From Sulfurimonas hydrogeniphila (GTDB taxonomy: Bacteria; Campylobacterota; Campylobacteria; Campylobacterales; Sulfurimonadaceae): DNA of 64,000 bases. The stretch lies in the NCBI RefSeq assembly GCF_009068765.1, contig NZ_CP035534.1:992001-1056000 (forward strand), in the 5' to 3' direction. Of this stretch, positions 1 through 9,524 are shown piece by piece (the first letter of the stretch is position 1; every line of letters starts with the position of its first letter). The notes beneath the pieces are model-generated. The model made no database searches. It saw only the letters and a program-made list of their open reading frames with translations, and was not told the origin of the DNA. The translations under genes were made by a program, and so were the position numbers.

Positions 1-126
1 TATATTTATCACACCATGGCGTGCACCGTAGAATCTGTAAAGGGTATCTAAGCTGTTTTGAGATAAAATATTTACTATTAAATCTTCGTCTTTGACGCGA
101 TTTAAATTAATGATAAAACCTTGCAC
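1..126 (-). CDS. recO: DNA repair protein RecO, N-terminal part (runs off the left edge)
   Basis: The first 42 codons of a reverse-strand gene that leaves the window at base 1. It starts at a GTG (124-126) preceded by a TAGGAAG ribosome site. The translation begins MQGFIINLNRVKDEDLIV and continues through LYRFYGARHGVI, which is the usual start of epsilonproteobacterial RecO (an OB-fold protein that helps load RecA during gap repair). Its start faces gltB, so 127-304 carries the signals for both genes. The identification rests on 42 residues only, but the motif is characteristic. Confidence 0.8.
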   Translation of the reverse strand, partial: MQGFIINLNRVKDEDLIVNILSQNSLDTLYRFYGARHGVINI

Positions 127-184
127 CTAATTGCTTCCTATATACACACTTTTTAATTTTTTTTAAAATATTTTACACTTATTA

Positions 185-213
185 TGCTTATTTAAACCAA
201 AAGAAAGTATAAT
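185..213 (+). promoter_or_regulatory. Sigma-70 type promoter of gltBD
   Basis: A TATAAT -10 box lies at 208-213, with a TGCTTA candidate -35 at 185-190 and a 17-base spacer, inside a T-rich upstream stretch typical of this phylum. Transcription would start near 220. This rules out the upstream in-frame ATG at 218 as the gltB start and leaves a leader of about 85 bases before the ATG at 305. Confidence 0.6.
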
Positions 214-304
214 TTACATGCTTTGTCTAAATAGACTAAGTTTCTTTAAAAAGAGATTAAATTTATATGTTTTGCATATAAAATTTACAAATTTGGGAGT
301 TGAA

Positions 305-3300
305 ATGGTTGAACATCATGATTTATTAAGATCATTTAAGGATAATTGCGGTTTTGGTCTTGTCGCCAACATCAAAAACAAACCTTCACACAAAGTGCTC
401 AATGATGCAGTGACTGCGCTTGAACGCATGATGCACCGTGGTGCTGTTGCTGCAGATGGAAAAACGGGGGACGGAAGCGGTTTACTGCTTTCCATGCCGA
501 CTGATTTTCTTAAAAATGAAGCAAAAGAAAAAGGTATAGAATTACCGTCTCAGTTTGCAGTAGCTGTAGTTTTTACCAAAGAAAAAAAGCATTTGCAGAC
601 ACTGGAATCTATTTGTAACAACAATGATTTAAAAGTGGTTTTACACCGTGATGTTCCAATTGACACCAATGCTCTAGGAGACCAGGCACTGGCCTCACTG
701 CCTCACATCGTACAGCTTTTCATTGTTCCTAATTCAATCATGGCCACAAACAGATTTGATGCACTTTTATATCTTTCACGCAAAGAAGCAGAACATGAAA
801 TGATTTCTGAAAGAGATTTCTATATAGCATCTATGAGTTCGAAAGTGCTATCGTATAAAGGGCTTGTTATGCCTACGCATATCAAAGAATTTTACAAAGA
901 TCTGCAGAATGAAAATTTTAAAATCTCTTTTTCACTTTTTCATCAAAGATTTTCAACAAATACACTCCCTGAATGGCGTCTTGCACAGCCGTTTCGTGCT
1001 GTAGCGCATAATGGAGAAATCAACTCTGTTGAAGCCAACCGCATTAATGTGGCTATAAAATCTGAATCAATAAAAAGCGAAGTATTCAGCGACGAAGAAA
1101 TTAAAAGACTGCTTCCTATCCTGCAGCCCGGTGCTTCTGACAGTGCTTCAGCCGATAACTTTTTTGAATTTTTAATTGTAAACGGTATGGACTTTTTCAA
1201 AGCTGTCCGTGCAGTGATTCCTCCGGCATGGCAGAATGCACCGCATATGGATCCTGAATTACGAGCTTTTTATGAATATCATTCAACTGTATTTGAAGCA
1301 TGGGACGGTCCGGCTGCATTTTCAGTAACAGACGGACGATATATAGGCTGTGTACTTGACAGAAACGGTTTGCGTCCATCAAAATACATCGTAACAAAAG
1401 ATGACAACCTTCTGATAGCTTCCGAGTACGGTGTTGTAGATATTCCCGAAGAAGAGATCAAAGAGCGTGGACGTCTGCAGTCAGGGGAAATGATAGGACT
1501 TGATCTGAAATTTGGCAAGCTTCTGAAGAGTCAGGAAATTGATGATTATTTAAAAGGTTCCAATCCGTATATGAAGTGGCTGAATGAACATATGATTTAT
1601 TTGCAGGAACATGTGGAAGAGCAGTATGTTGTATGCAGAGAAGTTGATGAGGCAGATTTGATTGCCAAACAAAGATATTTTAATGTTACGCAGGAAGTTA
1701 TTGAACAGGTAATCGAACCAATGGTAAAAGAGGCAAAAGAAGCCGTGGGTTCTATGGGTGATGACACACCTCTTGCAGCTTTTTCTAAAAAACAGCGTAA
1801 TTTTACTGATTTTTTCAAGCAAAAATTTGCACAGGTTACCAATCCGCCAATTGATCCTATTCGTGAAAAAGTTGTAATGAGCTTAAATACCGGTTTTGGT
1901 GAAGTGCATAATATTCTGGATGAAATTCCGTCACATGCGCACAGGCTGAAGTCTATTTCTCCGATAATAACGACTGAAAAGTTAGAAGTGCTCAAGTCTT
2001 TTGGCAATGATTCCTCTCCAAGATATCAGGAATTTTATAAAAATGCCACATTTTCAACCACCTATATAAGCGATTTGAAAGCCTCTTTGGAAGCATTGGT
2101 TCAAAAAGTCATAGCATCGGTTAAAAATGAAGGAACACGCATTGTCATTTTGGATGACAGCGGATTTGACAAGGACAACAAAGTTATTCCGATGGCAATG
2201 GCCATAGGCCGTTTGAACTTTGCTTTACTGAACGAAAAGATTCGTCATTTGGTTTCTATTATTGCTACTACGGGAGAAGTCATTGATTCGCACAGTGCTG
2301 CAGTACTCCTTGGATATGGTGCTTCGGCAATCCATCCTTATGTATTGTTCGCAACAGTGGCAAACCAGCTTGAAAAATCAAAAGCGTTAAATATGACATT
2401 TTCTGAAGCCTATAAATCTGTACACACTGCACTCAACAGCGGACTCTTGAAAATTATGTCCAAAATGGGAATTGCAACAATTGCCTCTTACAGAAATTCC
2501 GGTCTTTTTGATGTAATGGGACTGGATAAAACCATAGTAAAAGAGTGCTTTGCAACATCGCATTGTACGCTCAGCGGACTTACCTATGAAGATATAGACG
2601 AAAGACTGCAAAAAGCCCATAAAGATGCTTTTAAAACAAACGGTTTTAACAAAATATTTCCTTTGAATATCGGTGGCTACTATAAGTTTTATACAAATCA
2701 GGAACATCATGATTTCGGTCCTGCTGTCATTCATGCAATTCATGCTGTTTCAAAACACCCTACACAGGAAAATTTTGATACGTTGAAAAACCTTGTGAAC
2801 AAGCGCGGATTGAAATTTATTCGTGATTTCTTTGACTTGAAATCAGACAGAAAACCGATTGATATATCAGAAGTTGAACCGAAAGAAGCGATTTTCAAAC
2901 GTTTTGCATCCGCTGCTATGAGTCTCGGTTCCATTTCTCCTGAAGCCCATGAAACAATTGCCATTGCAATGAACAGAATCGGAGCACAGTCAAACTCAGG
3001 AGAAGGCGGAGAGGACAAAGCAAGATACAACACAGAGAGAGTTTCCAAAATCAAACAGGTCGCTTCAGGCCGTTTTGGTGTTACTCCGGCGTATCTGAGA
3101 AGTGCAGAGGAGATTCAGATTAAAGTTGCACAGGGTGCAAAACCGGGTGAAGGCGGACAGCTCCCGGGACATAAGGTTACTGCCCTTATCGGAAAGCTTC
3201 GTCATACTGTTCCCGGCGTGACACTCATATCACCGCCGCCGCACCATGATATTTATTCTATTGAAGATTTGGCACAGTTGATTTTTGATTTGAAGCAGGT

Positions 3301-4744
3301 CAATCCTGCGGCAAGAATCGCTGTCAAGCTTGTATCTACTGTCGGAGTAGGCACCATTGCTGCGGGTGTGGCAAAAGCCTATGCTGATAAAATTATTATT
3401 TCAGGAGGAGACGGTGGTACCGGTGCCGCTCCGCTGACCTCTATCAAATTTGCAGGGAATCCTTGGGAACTCGGATTGTCTGAAGCACATAATGCGCTTA
3501 AGGCAAATAATCTGCGTGGACTTGTAGAATTACAGACAGACGGTGGACTAAAAACAGGACTTGATGTTGTTAAAGCTGCTTTACTGGGTGCTGAGTCTTT
3601 TGCTTTCGGTACAGGTGTTTTGACTATTGTAGGCTGTAAAATGCTTCGTATTTGTCATGTTAATAAATGTTCTGTAGGTATTGCAACACAAAACGAAAAA
3701 CTTCGTGAAGAGTTCTTTAAAGGACATGTTGATCAGGTAATCAATTATTTTACATATTTGGCCGAAGATATCAGAGCCATTATGGCAGAACTTGGGTACA
3801 GAACCATGGAGGAAATGATAGGCCGTGTGGACCTGCTGAGTGTCAAAGACGATGAATTTGCCAAGAAATTTGATTTCTCGGCAATCCTGCACAGAGAAGA
3901 GGGTGTCAATACGCATCAACAGCCGTTTAATCCGCCTTTTGATGATAACAAATTTGAAAAAGATGTTCTCAAAGAGGCGATGAATGCGATTAAACATCCT
4001 GAATACCCGATACGCATCAAAAGAGAAATCCAAAATATCCACAGAAGTTTTGGTGCTTTGATATCCGGAGAAATTGCGAAATACTACGGGGATGAAGGAC
4101 TGAAGCCGGATACAATCAAAATGAATCTCAGCGGTGTAGCCGGACAGGCACTTGGTGCGTTTTTAATTCCGGGTGTTTCGATTTATCTTGACGGCGTTGC
4201 AAATGATTATATAGGCAAAGGTATGCACGGAGGAAAAATCATTATTACTTCCAAAAATGAGGGTGAAGAATTTTCAGCAGGCGGTAACACCTGTCTTTAT
4301 GGTGCTACCGGCGGAAAACTTTATATTTCAGGCAGTGTCGGAGAGCGTTTTGCAGTACGTAATTCCGGAGCCTTTGCTATTGTTGAGGGGACCGGAGACA
4401 ATGCCTGTGAATATATGACAGGCGGTGTTGTTGTCATTCTGGGACGTACCGGTATTAATTTTGGTGCAGGAATGACAGGAGGCGTGAGCTTTGTCTATGA
4501 TGAAGATCATGATTTTATTGAAAATGTAAACAGTGAACTTGTGGAAGCTGTAAGAATTGATACAGATGAGGGAGATGAAGCACGACACTACCTCAAACGC
4601 CTGCTCAAAGATTATGTAGTAGAAACAAAGAGCAAAAAAGCTGAAGATTTACTGGAAAACTTTAGAGTGGAAGTACGAAACTTCTGGCTGGTAAAACCTA
4701 AAAATTTAACAAAATTACCTCTTAATCTAGAGAACGGAGACTAA
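305..4744 (+). CDS. gltB: Glutamate synthase (GOGAT), large subunit
   Basis: 1479 residues, full length. It transfers the amide nitrogen of glutamine to 2-oxoglutarate, working with the GltD subunit encoded next. The start at 305 is chosen over the ATG at 218 because a GGGAG site precedes it and because it puts the catalytic cysteine of the amidotransferase domain at residue 15 (DNCGFG), so a 14-residue propeptide would be removed as in known GltB. The order is glutaminase domain, central domain, FMN-binding synthase domain (around residues 860-1200) and C-terminal beta-helix rich in glycine. Cys1111, Cys1117 and Cys1122 have the 6 and 5 spacing of the 3Fe-4S cluster. gltD begins one base after the stop. 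Confidence 0.97.
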   Translation: MVEHHDLLRSFKDNCGFGLVANIKNKPSHKVLNDAVTALERMMHRGAVAADGKTGDGSGLLLSMPTDFLKNEAKEKGIELPSQFAVAVVFTKEKKHLQTLESICNNNDLKVVLHRDVPIDTNALGDQALASLPHIVQLFIVPNSIMATNRFDALLYLSRKEAEHEMISERDFYIASMSSKVLSYKGLVMPTHIKEFYKDLQNENFKISFSLFHQRFSTNTLPEWRLAQPFRAVAHNGEINSVEANRINVAIKSESIKSEVFSDEEIKRLLPILQPGASDSASADNFFEFLIVNGMDFFKAVRAVIPPAWQNAPHMDPELRAFYEYHSTVFEAWDGPAAFSVTDGRYIGCVLDRNGLRPSKYIVTKDDNLLIASEYGVVDIPEEEIKERGRLQSGEMIGLDLKFGKLLKSQEIDDYLKGSNPYMKWLNEHMIYLQEHVEEQYVVCREVDEADLIAKQRYFNVTQEVIEQVIEPMVKEAKEAVGSMGDDTPLAAFSKKQRNFTDFFKQKFAQVTNPPIDPIREKVVMSLNTGFGEVHNILDEIPSHAHRLKSISPIITTEKLEVLKSFGNDSSPRYQEFYKNATFSTTYISDLKASLEALVQKVIASVKNEGTRIVILDDSGFDKDNKVIPMAMAIGRLNFALLNEKIRHLVSIIATTGEVIDSHSAAVLLGYGASAIHPYVLFATVANQLEKSKALNMTFSEAYKSVHTALNSGLLKIMSKMGIATIASYRNSGLFDVMGLDKTIVKECFATSHCTLSGLTYEDIDERLQKAHKDAFKTNGFNKIFPLNIGGYYKFYTNQEHHDFGPAVIHAIHAVSKHPTQENFDTLKNLVNKRGLKFIRDFFDLKSDRKPIDISEVEPKEAIFKRFASAAMSLGSISPEAHETIAIAMNRIGAQSNSGEGGEDKARYNTERVSKIKQVASGRFGVTPAYLRSAEEIQIKVAQGAKPGEGGQLPGHKVTALIGKLRHTVPGVTLISPPPHHDIYSIEDLAQLIFDLKQVNPAARIAVKLVSTVGVGTIAAGVAKAYADKIIISGGDGGTGAAPLTSIKFAGNPWELGLSEAHNALKANNLRGLVELQTDGGLKTGLDVVKAALLGAESFAFGTGVLTIVGCKMLRICHVNKCSVGIATQNEKLREEFFKGHVDQVINYFTYLAEDIRAIMAELGYRTMEEMIGRVDLLSVKDDEFAKKFDFSAILHREEGVNTHQQPFNPPFDDNKFEKDVLKEAMNAIKHPEYPIRIKREIQNIHRSFGALISGEIAKYYGDEGLKPDTIKMNLSGVAGQALGAFLIPGVSIYLDGVANDYIGKGMHGGKIIITSKNEGEEFSAGGNTCLYGATGGKLYISGSVGERFAVRNSGAFAIVEGTGDNACEYMTGGVVVILGRTGINFGAGMTGGVSFVYDEDHDFIENVNSELVEAVRIDTDEGDEARHYLKRLLKDYVVETKSKKAEDLLENFRVEVRNFWLVKPKNLTKLPLNLENGD

Positions 4745-4745
4745 A

Positions 4746-6131
4746 ATGCGCGAATACCTAAAAACTGAGAGAATTGACCCGGCAAAAAGACTGGTTGTTG
4801 ACAGAACAAAAGATTTTGGTGAAATTTACGAAGTCTTTGATAAAGATGAGGCAGCAACACAGAGTGACAGATGTATTCAGTGCGGCGATCCGTTTTGTTT
4901 AAACAAATGTCCTTTGCACAATTATATTCCTCAATGGCTCAAATCTATTGCCGAAAAAGATTTGGAATTTGCTTTTAAACTCTCCAATGAACCTTCTCCT
5001 TTCCCTGAAGTCATGGGAAGAGTATGCCCGCATGACAGACTCTGTGAAGGGGATTGTACATTAAATGACGGGCACGGGGCGATTACCATCGGTTCTGTTG
5101 AAACACACATTACTGAAGCAGGATTTAAAGCAGGATATACACCGGATTTTCCTGGAATAACAACAGATAAAAAAGTGGCTGTTATCGGAAGCGGTCCAGC
5201 AGGACTCTCTGCTGCTACCTATCTTTTGCGTTCAGGCATTGCTGTAACCATGTATGAAAAAAGTGACCGTGCAGGCGGTCTTTTGACATACGGTATTCCA
5301 AATTTCAAACTCGATAAAAAAGTAGTTGAGAGACGTGTGAAACTTTTGGAAGAGGCCGGATTGACACTTGTGCTCAACAGTGAAGTGGGACGTGATATAG
5401 AGTTTGAAACTATTGCAAACGAACATGATGCAATGTTTATAGGCGTTGGTGCAACAAAAGCAAAAAGTGCGGGTATCGCAGGTGAAAATGCACCAAATGT
5501 CTACAAGGCAATGGATTATCTTACAAACATACAAAGAAAGAATTTTAAACAGCCGTATGATAAAAAATTTGATTTTAAAGATTTAAATGTTGTGGTCATC
5601 GGTGGAGGTGATACGGCGATGGATTGTTTAAGAACTGCAAAACGAGAAGGTGCAAAATCTGTTACATGTTTGTATCGCAGAGATGAAAAAAACATGCCGG
5701 GCAGTAAAAAAGAGTATAAAAATGCGATGGAAGAGGGTGTTGATTTTACATTTCTTGTAGCACCCAAAGAGATAATATTAAATGAGGAAGGACGTGCAGT
5801 GGCGGTAGAAGTTGTAAAAACAACTCTGGGTGCCAAAGATGCTTCAGGCCGTCAACGCATGGAAGAGGTAAAAGGTTCACAATTCAGAGTGAATGCAGAT
5901 GTGGTTATAATGTCACTTGGATTTGATCCTGTTGTGCCGTCGTTTTTAGCTGAAAACGGCATAGAGACAAATTCATGGGGTGGGATTATTGTGAATGAAG
6001 AGACATACGAAACAACAACACCCGGTATATATGCCGGAGGCGATTGTTTTCGTGGTGCCGATTTAGTTGTAACTGCGGCTTTTGACGGTCGTGAGGCAGC
6101 AAGAAGCATTATAGACTCTTTGTTGCAATAA
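4746..6131 (+). CDS. gltD: Glutamate synthase, small (electron-input) subunit
   Basis: 461 residues. It passes electrons from NADPH through FAD and iron-sulfur clusters to GltB. The N-terminal cysteine clusters are Cys43, Cys46, Cys51, Cys55 and then CPHDRLCEGDC near residues 94-104. An FAD-binding GSGPAG motif lies near residue 148 and an NAD(P)H-binding GGGDTAMD motif near 286. One base separates it from gltB, so the two subunits are surely co-translated. A strong stem-loop follows the stop codon, so the operon appears to end here. Confidence 0.96.
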   Translation: MREYLKTERIDPAKRLVVDRTKDFGEIYEVFDKDEAATQSDRCIQCGDPFCLNKCPLHNYIPQWLKSIAEKDLEFAFKLSNEPSPFPEVMGRVCPHDRLCEGDCTLNDGHGAITIGSVETHITEAGFKAGYTPDFPGITTDKKVAVIGSGPAGLSAATYLLRSGIAVTMYEKSDRAGGLLTYGIPNFKLDKKVVERRVKLLEEAGLTLVLNSEVGRDIEFETIANEHDAMFIGVGATKAKSAGIAGENAPNVYKAMDYLTNIQRKNFKQPYDKKFDFKDLNVVVIGGGDTAMDCLRTAKREGAKSVTCLYRRDEKNMPGSKKEYKNAMEEGVDFTFLVAPKEIILNEEGRAVAVEVVKTTLGAKDASGRQRMEEVKGSQFRVNADVVIMSLGFDPVVPSFLAENGIETNSWGGIIVNEETYETTTPGIYAGGDCFRGADLVVTAAFDGREAARSIIDSLLQ

Positions 6132-6137
6132 ATTCAA

Positions 6138-6176
6138 GCAGATTTACTTGTTTTTGATGAGTAAATCTGCCTTTCT
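6138..6176 (+). terminator. Stem-loop terminator after gltBD
   Basis: A perfect 11-bp inverted repeat GCAGATTTACT (6138-6148) and AGTAAATCTGC (6160-6170), with an 11-base loop, is followed by the pyrimidine-rich CTTTCTTCT. It begins seven bases after the gltD stop codon. Confidence 0.8.
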
Positions 6177-6220
6177 TCTGAAAAAAATATTTTCAAAAAT
6201 TCTTTAAAATCAACATTAAT

Positions 6221-6230
6221 TTGCTATAAT
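6221..6230 (+). promoter_or_regulatory. Extended -10 promoter of accD
   Basis: TTTGCTATAAT, with TATAAT at 6225-6230, lies 31 bases before the accD start and after the gltBD terminator. No convincing -35 box is seen, which is usual for promoters in this phylum. The same TTTGCTATAAT string occurs before gspG. Confidence 0.6.
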
Positions 6231-6261
6231 AGAGTCTATTTATATAATTTAAGGATTTTTT

Positions 6262-7107
6262 TTGAATTTACTAAACCTTTTTACAAAAACATTTGACAAT
6301 AAACAACCGGAAAAAGCCGAAGCAGGGTCTCATTGGATTAAATGCAAATCATGTCACTCTCTTATGTACTACAAAGAAGTTGAGAACCAAAACTATGTAT
6401 GTCCAAAATGTGGGTATCATATCCGTATAGGTGTAAAAGAGAGACTCAACATGCTTGCAGACGAGGGAACATTTGTAGAGTATGATGCTTCATTGGAACC
6501 TGTGGATCCGTTGAAGTTTGTTGACAAAAAACCTTATAAAAAACGTCTTGAAGAAGCCTATGCAAAAACAGGAAGAAAATCATCAGTAGTAAGCGGTGAA
6601 TGTAAAATGAACGGGGTTGATGTACAGCTTGTCATTTTTGATTTTGCTTTTATGGGCGGTTCTTTGGGCTCAGTTGAGGGTGAAAAAATTGTTCGCGCGG
6701 CTGAGAGAGCTATTGAGAAAAAGCAGGGTTTGATCATACTCAGTGCCTCAGGTGGTGCAAGAATGCAGGAATCAACCTTTTCACTGCTGCAGATGAGTAA
6801 AACTTCGGCGGCACTGGCAAAACTTTCCAATCACAAACTGCCTTTTATCTCTGTGCTTACGGACCCGACGATGGGTGGGGTGAGTGCCTCTTTTGCCAAC
6901 CTTGGTGACATTATTATAGCTGAACCGGGAGCGTTGATCGGTTTTGCAGGACAGAGAGTTATTGAGCAGACTATTGGTTCAGAATTGCCTGAGGGATTTC
7001 AAAGAGCTGAATTTTTACTAGAACACGGTTCCATTGATATGATTGTCAATCGAAACAAGTTGAAAAAAACCCTCTCTGATATGCTGACTTTACTGAAAAA
7101 AGACTGA
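6262..7107 (+). CDS. accD: Acetyl-CoA carboxylase, carboxyltransferase beta subunit
   Basis: 281 residues. Together with AccA it moves the carboxyl group from biotin to acetyl-CoA, making malonyl-CoA for fatty acid synthesis. It starts at a TTG with AAGGA (6251-6255) six bases ahead. The N-terminal zinc ribbon is Cys28, Cys31, Cys47 and Cys50, followed by the crotonase-like carboxyltransferase domain with the GGARMQES region and GGVSASFA. It heads a run of closely spaced genes (ThiE-like, rlmH, dksA and on to 11.6 kb). Confidence 0.95.
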   Translation: MNLLNLFTKTFDNKQPEKAEAGSHWIKCKSCHSLMYYKEVENQNYVCPKCGYHIRIGVKERLNMLADEGTFVEYDASLEPVDPLKFVDKKPYKKRLEEAYAKTGRKSSVVSGECKMNGVDVQLVIFDFAFMGGSLGSVEGEKIVRAAERAIEKKQGLIILSASGGARMQESTFSLLQMSKTSAALAKLSNHKLPFISVLTDPTMGGVSASFANLGDIIIAEPGALIGFAGQRVIEQTIGSELPEGFQRAEFLLEHGSIDMIVNRNKLKKTLSDMLTLLKKD

Positions 7108-7108
7108 T

Positions 7109-7672
7109 ATGAGACTCTATGCGTTATGTGATCAGGACATGCTTGATAAAAAAGGAATTTCTTTAGAATCCTTTATAGGTATTGCAAAAAAGAAGAATGC
7201 TGAAATTATACAATATCGAAATAAAAATGCAGACATCGCTTTTATTAAAGCACAATTGATAAAAATCAGAAAACTTTATGACGGTTTTTTGATAGTGAAT
7301 GATGCCTATGAGCTTGTTGAATTCTGCGATGGGGTGCATGTAGGGCAGGAAGATCTTAAAGCTATAGATACAGATGTATTCAAGGCAGTCAAAATTTTAC
7401 GAAGTGTTATAAATGAAGACAAAATTTTAGGTATTTCAACGCATAATGAAGAAGAAGTTTTGCAGGCAAATGCAATGGATTTAAACTATATCGGACTTGG
7501 CGCATACAGAAATACTGATACAAAAAAAGATGTATCAAGCCTTCTTGGAGATACCCTGGATACCATTGCCTCAAAATCCAGACACCATGTCGCTGCTATA
7601 GGCGGTGTGAAACTTAATGATTCATTTGAACATGTAACATACAATGTAATCGGGAGCGGCTTACTCCAATGA
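7109..7672 (+). CDS. Thiamine phosphate synthase-like protein (ThiE/TenI family)
   Basis: 187 residues, shorter than the usual 205-215 of ThiE. Family motifs are visible in order: QYRNK near residue 35 (diphosphate-binding QxRxK), a VNDA motif, GVHVGQEDL, the loop [11 protein letters not shown] and a glycine-rich AIGGV. ThiE joins the pyrimidine and thiazole parts of thiamine. No other thiamine genes are nearby, and the position between accD and rlmH is housekeeping, so the substrate is not proven by context. It starts one base after accD and overlaps rlmH by four bases (ATGA). Confidence 0.75.
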   Translation: MRLYALCDQDMLDKKGISLESFIGIAKKKNAEIIQYRNKNADIAFIKAQLIKIRKLYDGFLIVNDAYELVEFCDGVHVGQEDLKAIDTDVFKAVKILRSVINEDKILGISTHNEEEVLQANAMDLNYIGLGAYRNTDTKKDVSSLLGDTLDTIASKSRHHVAAIGGVKLNDSFEHVTYNVIGSGLLQ

Positions 7673-8127
7673 ATATAGAAATCGTCTCTATAGCAAAAAG
7701 AGAAAAAACACTTTACGATCCGCTGTATAAAGAGTTGACAAAAATGATATCAAGGTTTGCAACTGTAAAAGATACGGAGATTTTTTCAAAAGATGTAACA
7801 AAAGCACACACAATTTCCCCACAGGCCGCTCAAAAAGCATATACCAAAGCTTTAGAAGCTTATATTGGGAAAGATTTCTGTATAACTTTGCATCCAGATG
7901 GAAAACTAGTAGACAGTTTTGAATTTAGTAAGCTTCTAAATGATAAAATGTCTGTAAAATTTTTTATAGGCGGAGCATATGGTTTTGAAAAAGATTTTTT
8001 AGACCAAAGCAATGCTGTTGTCAGTTTAGGCAAAATAACAATGAGTCATAAAATTGCCAAGGCGGTTTTATTGGAACAGATCTATAGAGGTTTTGCTATA
8101 CTGAGCAATCATCCATATCATAAATAA
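7669..8127 (+). CDS. rlmH: 23S rRNA pseudouridine-1915 N3-methyltransferase
   Basis: 152 residues, the usual size. RlmH is a SPOUT-fold methyltransferase acting on helix 69 of 23S rRNA in assembled 70S ribosomes. Visible features are the SAM-binding FFIGGAYGF around residues 103-111, the HPDGK segment before it, and the C-terminal [17 protein letters not shown] ending in NHPYHK, typical of the family. It overlaps the ThiE-like gene by four bases, which suggests translational coupling. Confidence 0.93.
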   Translation: MNIEIVSIAKREKTLYDPLYKELTKMISRFATVKDTEIFSKDVTKAHTISPQAAQKAYTKALEAYIGKDFCITLHPDGKLVDSFEFSKLLNDKMSVKFFIGGAYGFEKDFLDQSNAVVSLGKITMSHKIAKAVLLEQIYRGFAILSNHPYHK

Positions 8128-8140
8128 AAGGGAAATATAA

Positions 8141-8491
8141 GTGCAAGCAAGTGAGTTAAAATATTTTAAAGAGTTACTACTGAGTCGAAAAGAACAGATA
8201 GAGAAAAACATTCAGGGTGTCCGAACAGAACTAAGTGAACTGAGTTCGTTAGATTTAAATGATGAAGGCGATCATGCTTCGGCAAATAACAATTCTATGG
8301 TAGAAGGTGCTATAATAGAGCAGCAAAAGCAGGAATTGGATGAGATTGAAAAAATACTCTCTAAAATTAAAAACGGTGGTTATGGTGTTTGTGAAATGTG
8401 TGAAGATGAAATAGGATTTCAAAGACTGAAAGTAAAACCGCATGCTGCATACTGCATTGACTGTAGAGAAATAGTAGAGAAATCTAAATAA
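8141..8491 (+). CDS. dksA: DksA/TraR-type transcription regulator
   Basis: 116 residues, starting at a GTG with AAGGGA ahead. DksA enters the RNA polymerase secondary channel and works with ppGpp. The N-terminal half is a coiled-coil with the tip motif DxxDxA visible as Asp41, Asp44 and Ala46. The C-terminal zinc finger is Cys84, Cys87, Cys105 and Cys108. It is shorter than E. coli DksA (151 residues), mostly at the N-terminus, as is common in this phylum. Confidence 0.9.
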   Translation: MQASELKYFKELLLSRKEQIEKNIQGVRTELSELSSLDLNDEGDHASANNNSMVEGAIIEQQKQELDEIEKILSKIKNGGYGVCEMCEDEIGFQRLKVKPHAAYCIDCREIVEKSK

Positions 8492-8502
8492 AGGATTGGA
8501 GA

Positions 8503-9522
8503 ATGTATATTAAAAGGTACACAGTAGCTGCATTGGTTTGGATGGGACTTGTCGGTTGGTATGTTTACGCATATGTAACACAGGAAAGCATGAGTATAGA
8601 TCTGTTTGGCATTCCTATGCCGTCACTCTCTATTGCTTTATGGGTAATCATACCGATATTTATCCTATACCTTGCAAGCGTGGCACATATGACATTCTAT
8701 TCAATTATCGGTAATTTTCGATTACGTAAATATGAAAAAGATTATGAAAAACTTATTAATGCTGTTATTGATGCCTACCTGGGAAAAAAAGAGAGAAACT
8801 ATACATTTAAAACCGATAGATATACTCTATTGGGAACGCTTTTGCAAAATAGTGAGATGCACCCGGTCGGAGAGATTATAGGAAAAATAAATAACGAAAA
8901 AATTGAAAAAGTACTGCGTATTATTCAAGATGTCAAAAACGGTGAAGTTGTGGATCTTAAACCATACAATTTACCGTCTGACAATGAACTTGTGATACAA
9001 AACGAAAGAAACAGATACAAAAAAGGTCAGATAAGTGCAGAAAATATTCTGGCAAACTGTACCAAATATGATGACAGTATATGTAAAGAGGTTTATGTGG
9101 ATTATGTCAAAACCGCACCATTGAGCGGTATTGAAAAATATAAATCCTTTTTAACAAAAGAGGCTTTACATGTAATCCTTTCAAGAATTAATGCTGATGA
9201 AAATATTTTGAAAATCAGCAATGAAGTACTTATAGATTTATTTAAAAAACTTGATCTCAGCAAGAAAGACTATATTGAAATTTCTTCGATTCTATCTAAA
9301 GGCGGTATGATTCCGGAACAGAGAATAAAACTTTTTGAAATATTGTCTGAAGAAGATGAAGATGCTGTGGATGCGTATCTTTATACGCTTTATGACCTTG
9401 AAATGATAGCACCGGCCAATGCTATTCTTGACAATTCTCAGCCTGATGAGTATCAGAACTTTAAGGCTTATCGTGCGCTTAAAGAGTGTGGACAAAACTT
9501 TAGTATAGATATGTTTCTGTAA
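8503..9522 (+). CDS. Uncharacterised membrane protein
   Basis: 339 residues. Two membrane segments lie near the N-terminus (about residues 7-25 and 45-68) with a short loop between. A long, charged, mostly helical cytoplasmic part follows, with no motif I recognise. The start has GGATTGGAG ahead. It lies eleven bases after dksA and two bases before the dus gene, so it is co-transcribed with them. Its place between dksA and dus appears conserved in relatives as I recall, but no function can be assigned. Confidence 0.85.
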   Translation: MYIKRYTVAALVWMGLVGWYVYAYVTQESMSIDLFGIPMPSLSIALWVIIPIFILYLASVAHMTFYSIIGNFRLRKYEKDYEKLINAVIDAYLGKKERNYTFKTDRYTLLGTLLQNSEMHPVGEIIGKINNEKIEKVLRIIQDVKNGEVVDLKPYNLPSDNELVIQNERNRYKKGQISAENILANCTKYDDSICKEVYVDYVKTAPLSGIEKYKSFLTKEALHVILSRINADENILKISNEVLIDLFKKLDLSKKDYIEISSILSKGGMIPEQRIKLFEILSEEDEDAVDAYLYTLYDLEMIAPANAILDNSQPDEYQNFKAYRALKECGQNFSIDMFL

Positions 9523-9524
9523 TA

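Noticed and set aside
218-304. N-terminal extension of gltB from the ATG at 218
   Set aside because: The ATG is at or before the predicted transcript start and the extension would place the catalytic cysteine far from the N-terminus.
3581-4042. 153-codon reverse frame inside gltB
   Set aside because: Fully antisense to the FMN and cluster-binding part of gltB; no motif and no start signal.
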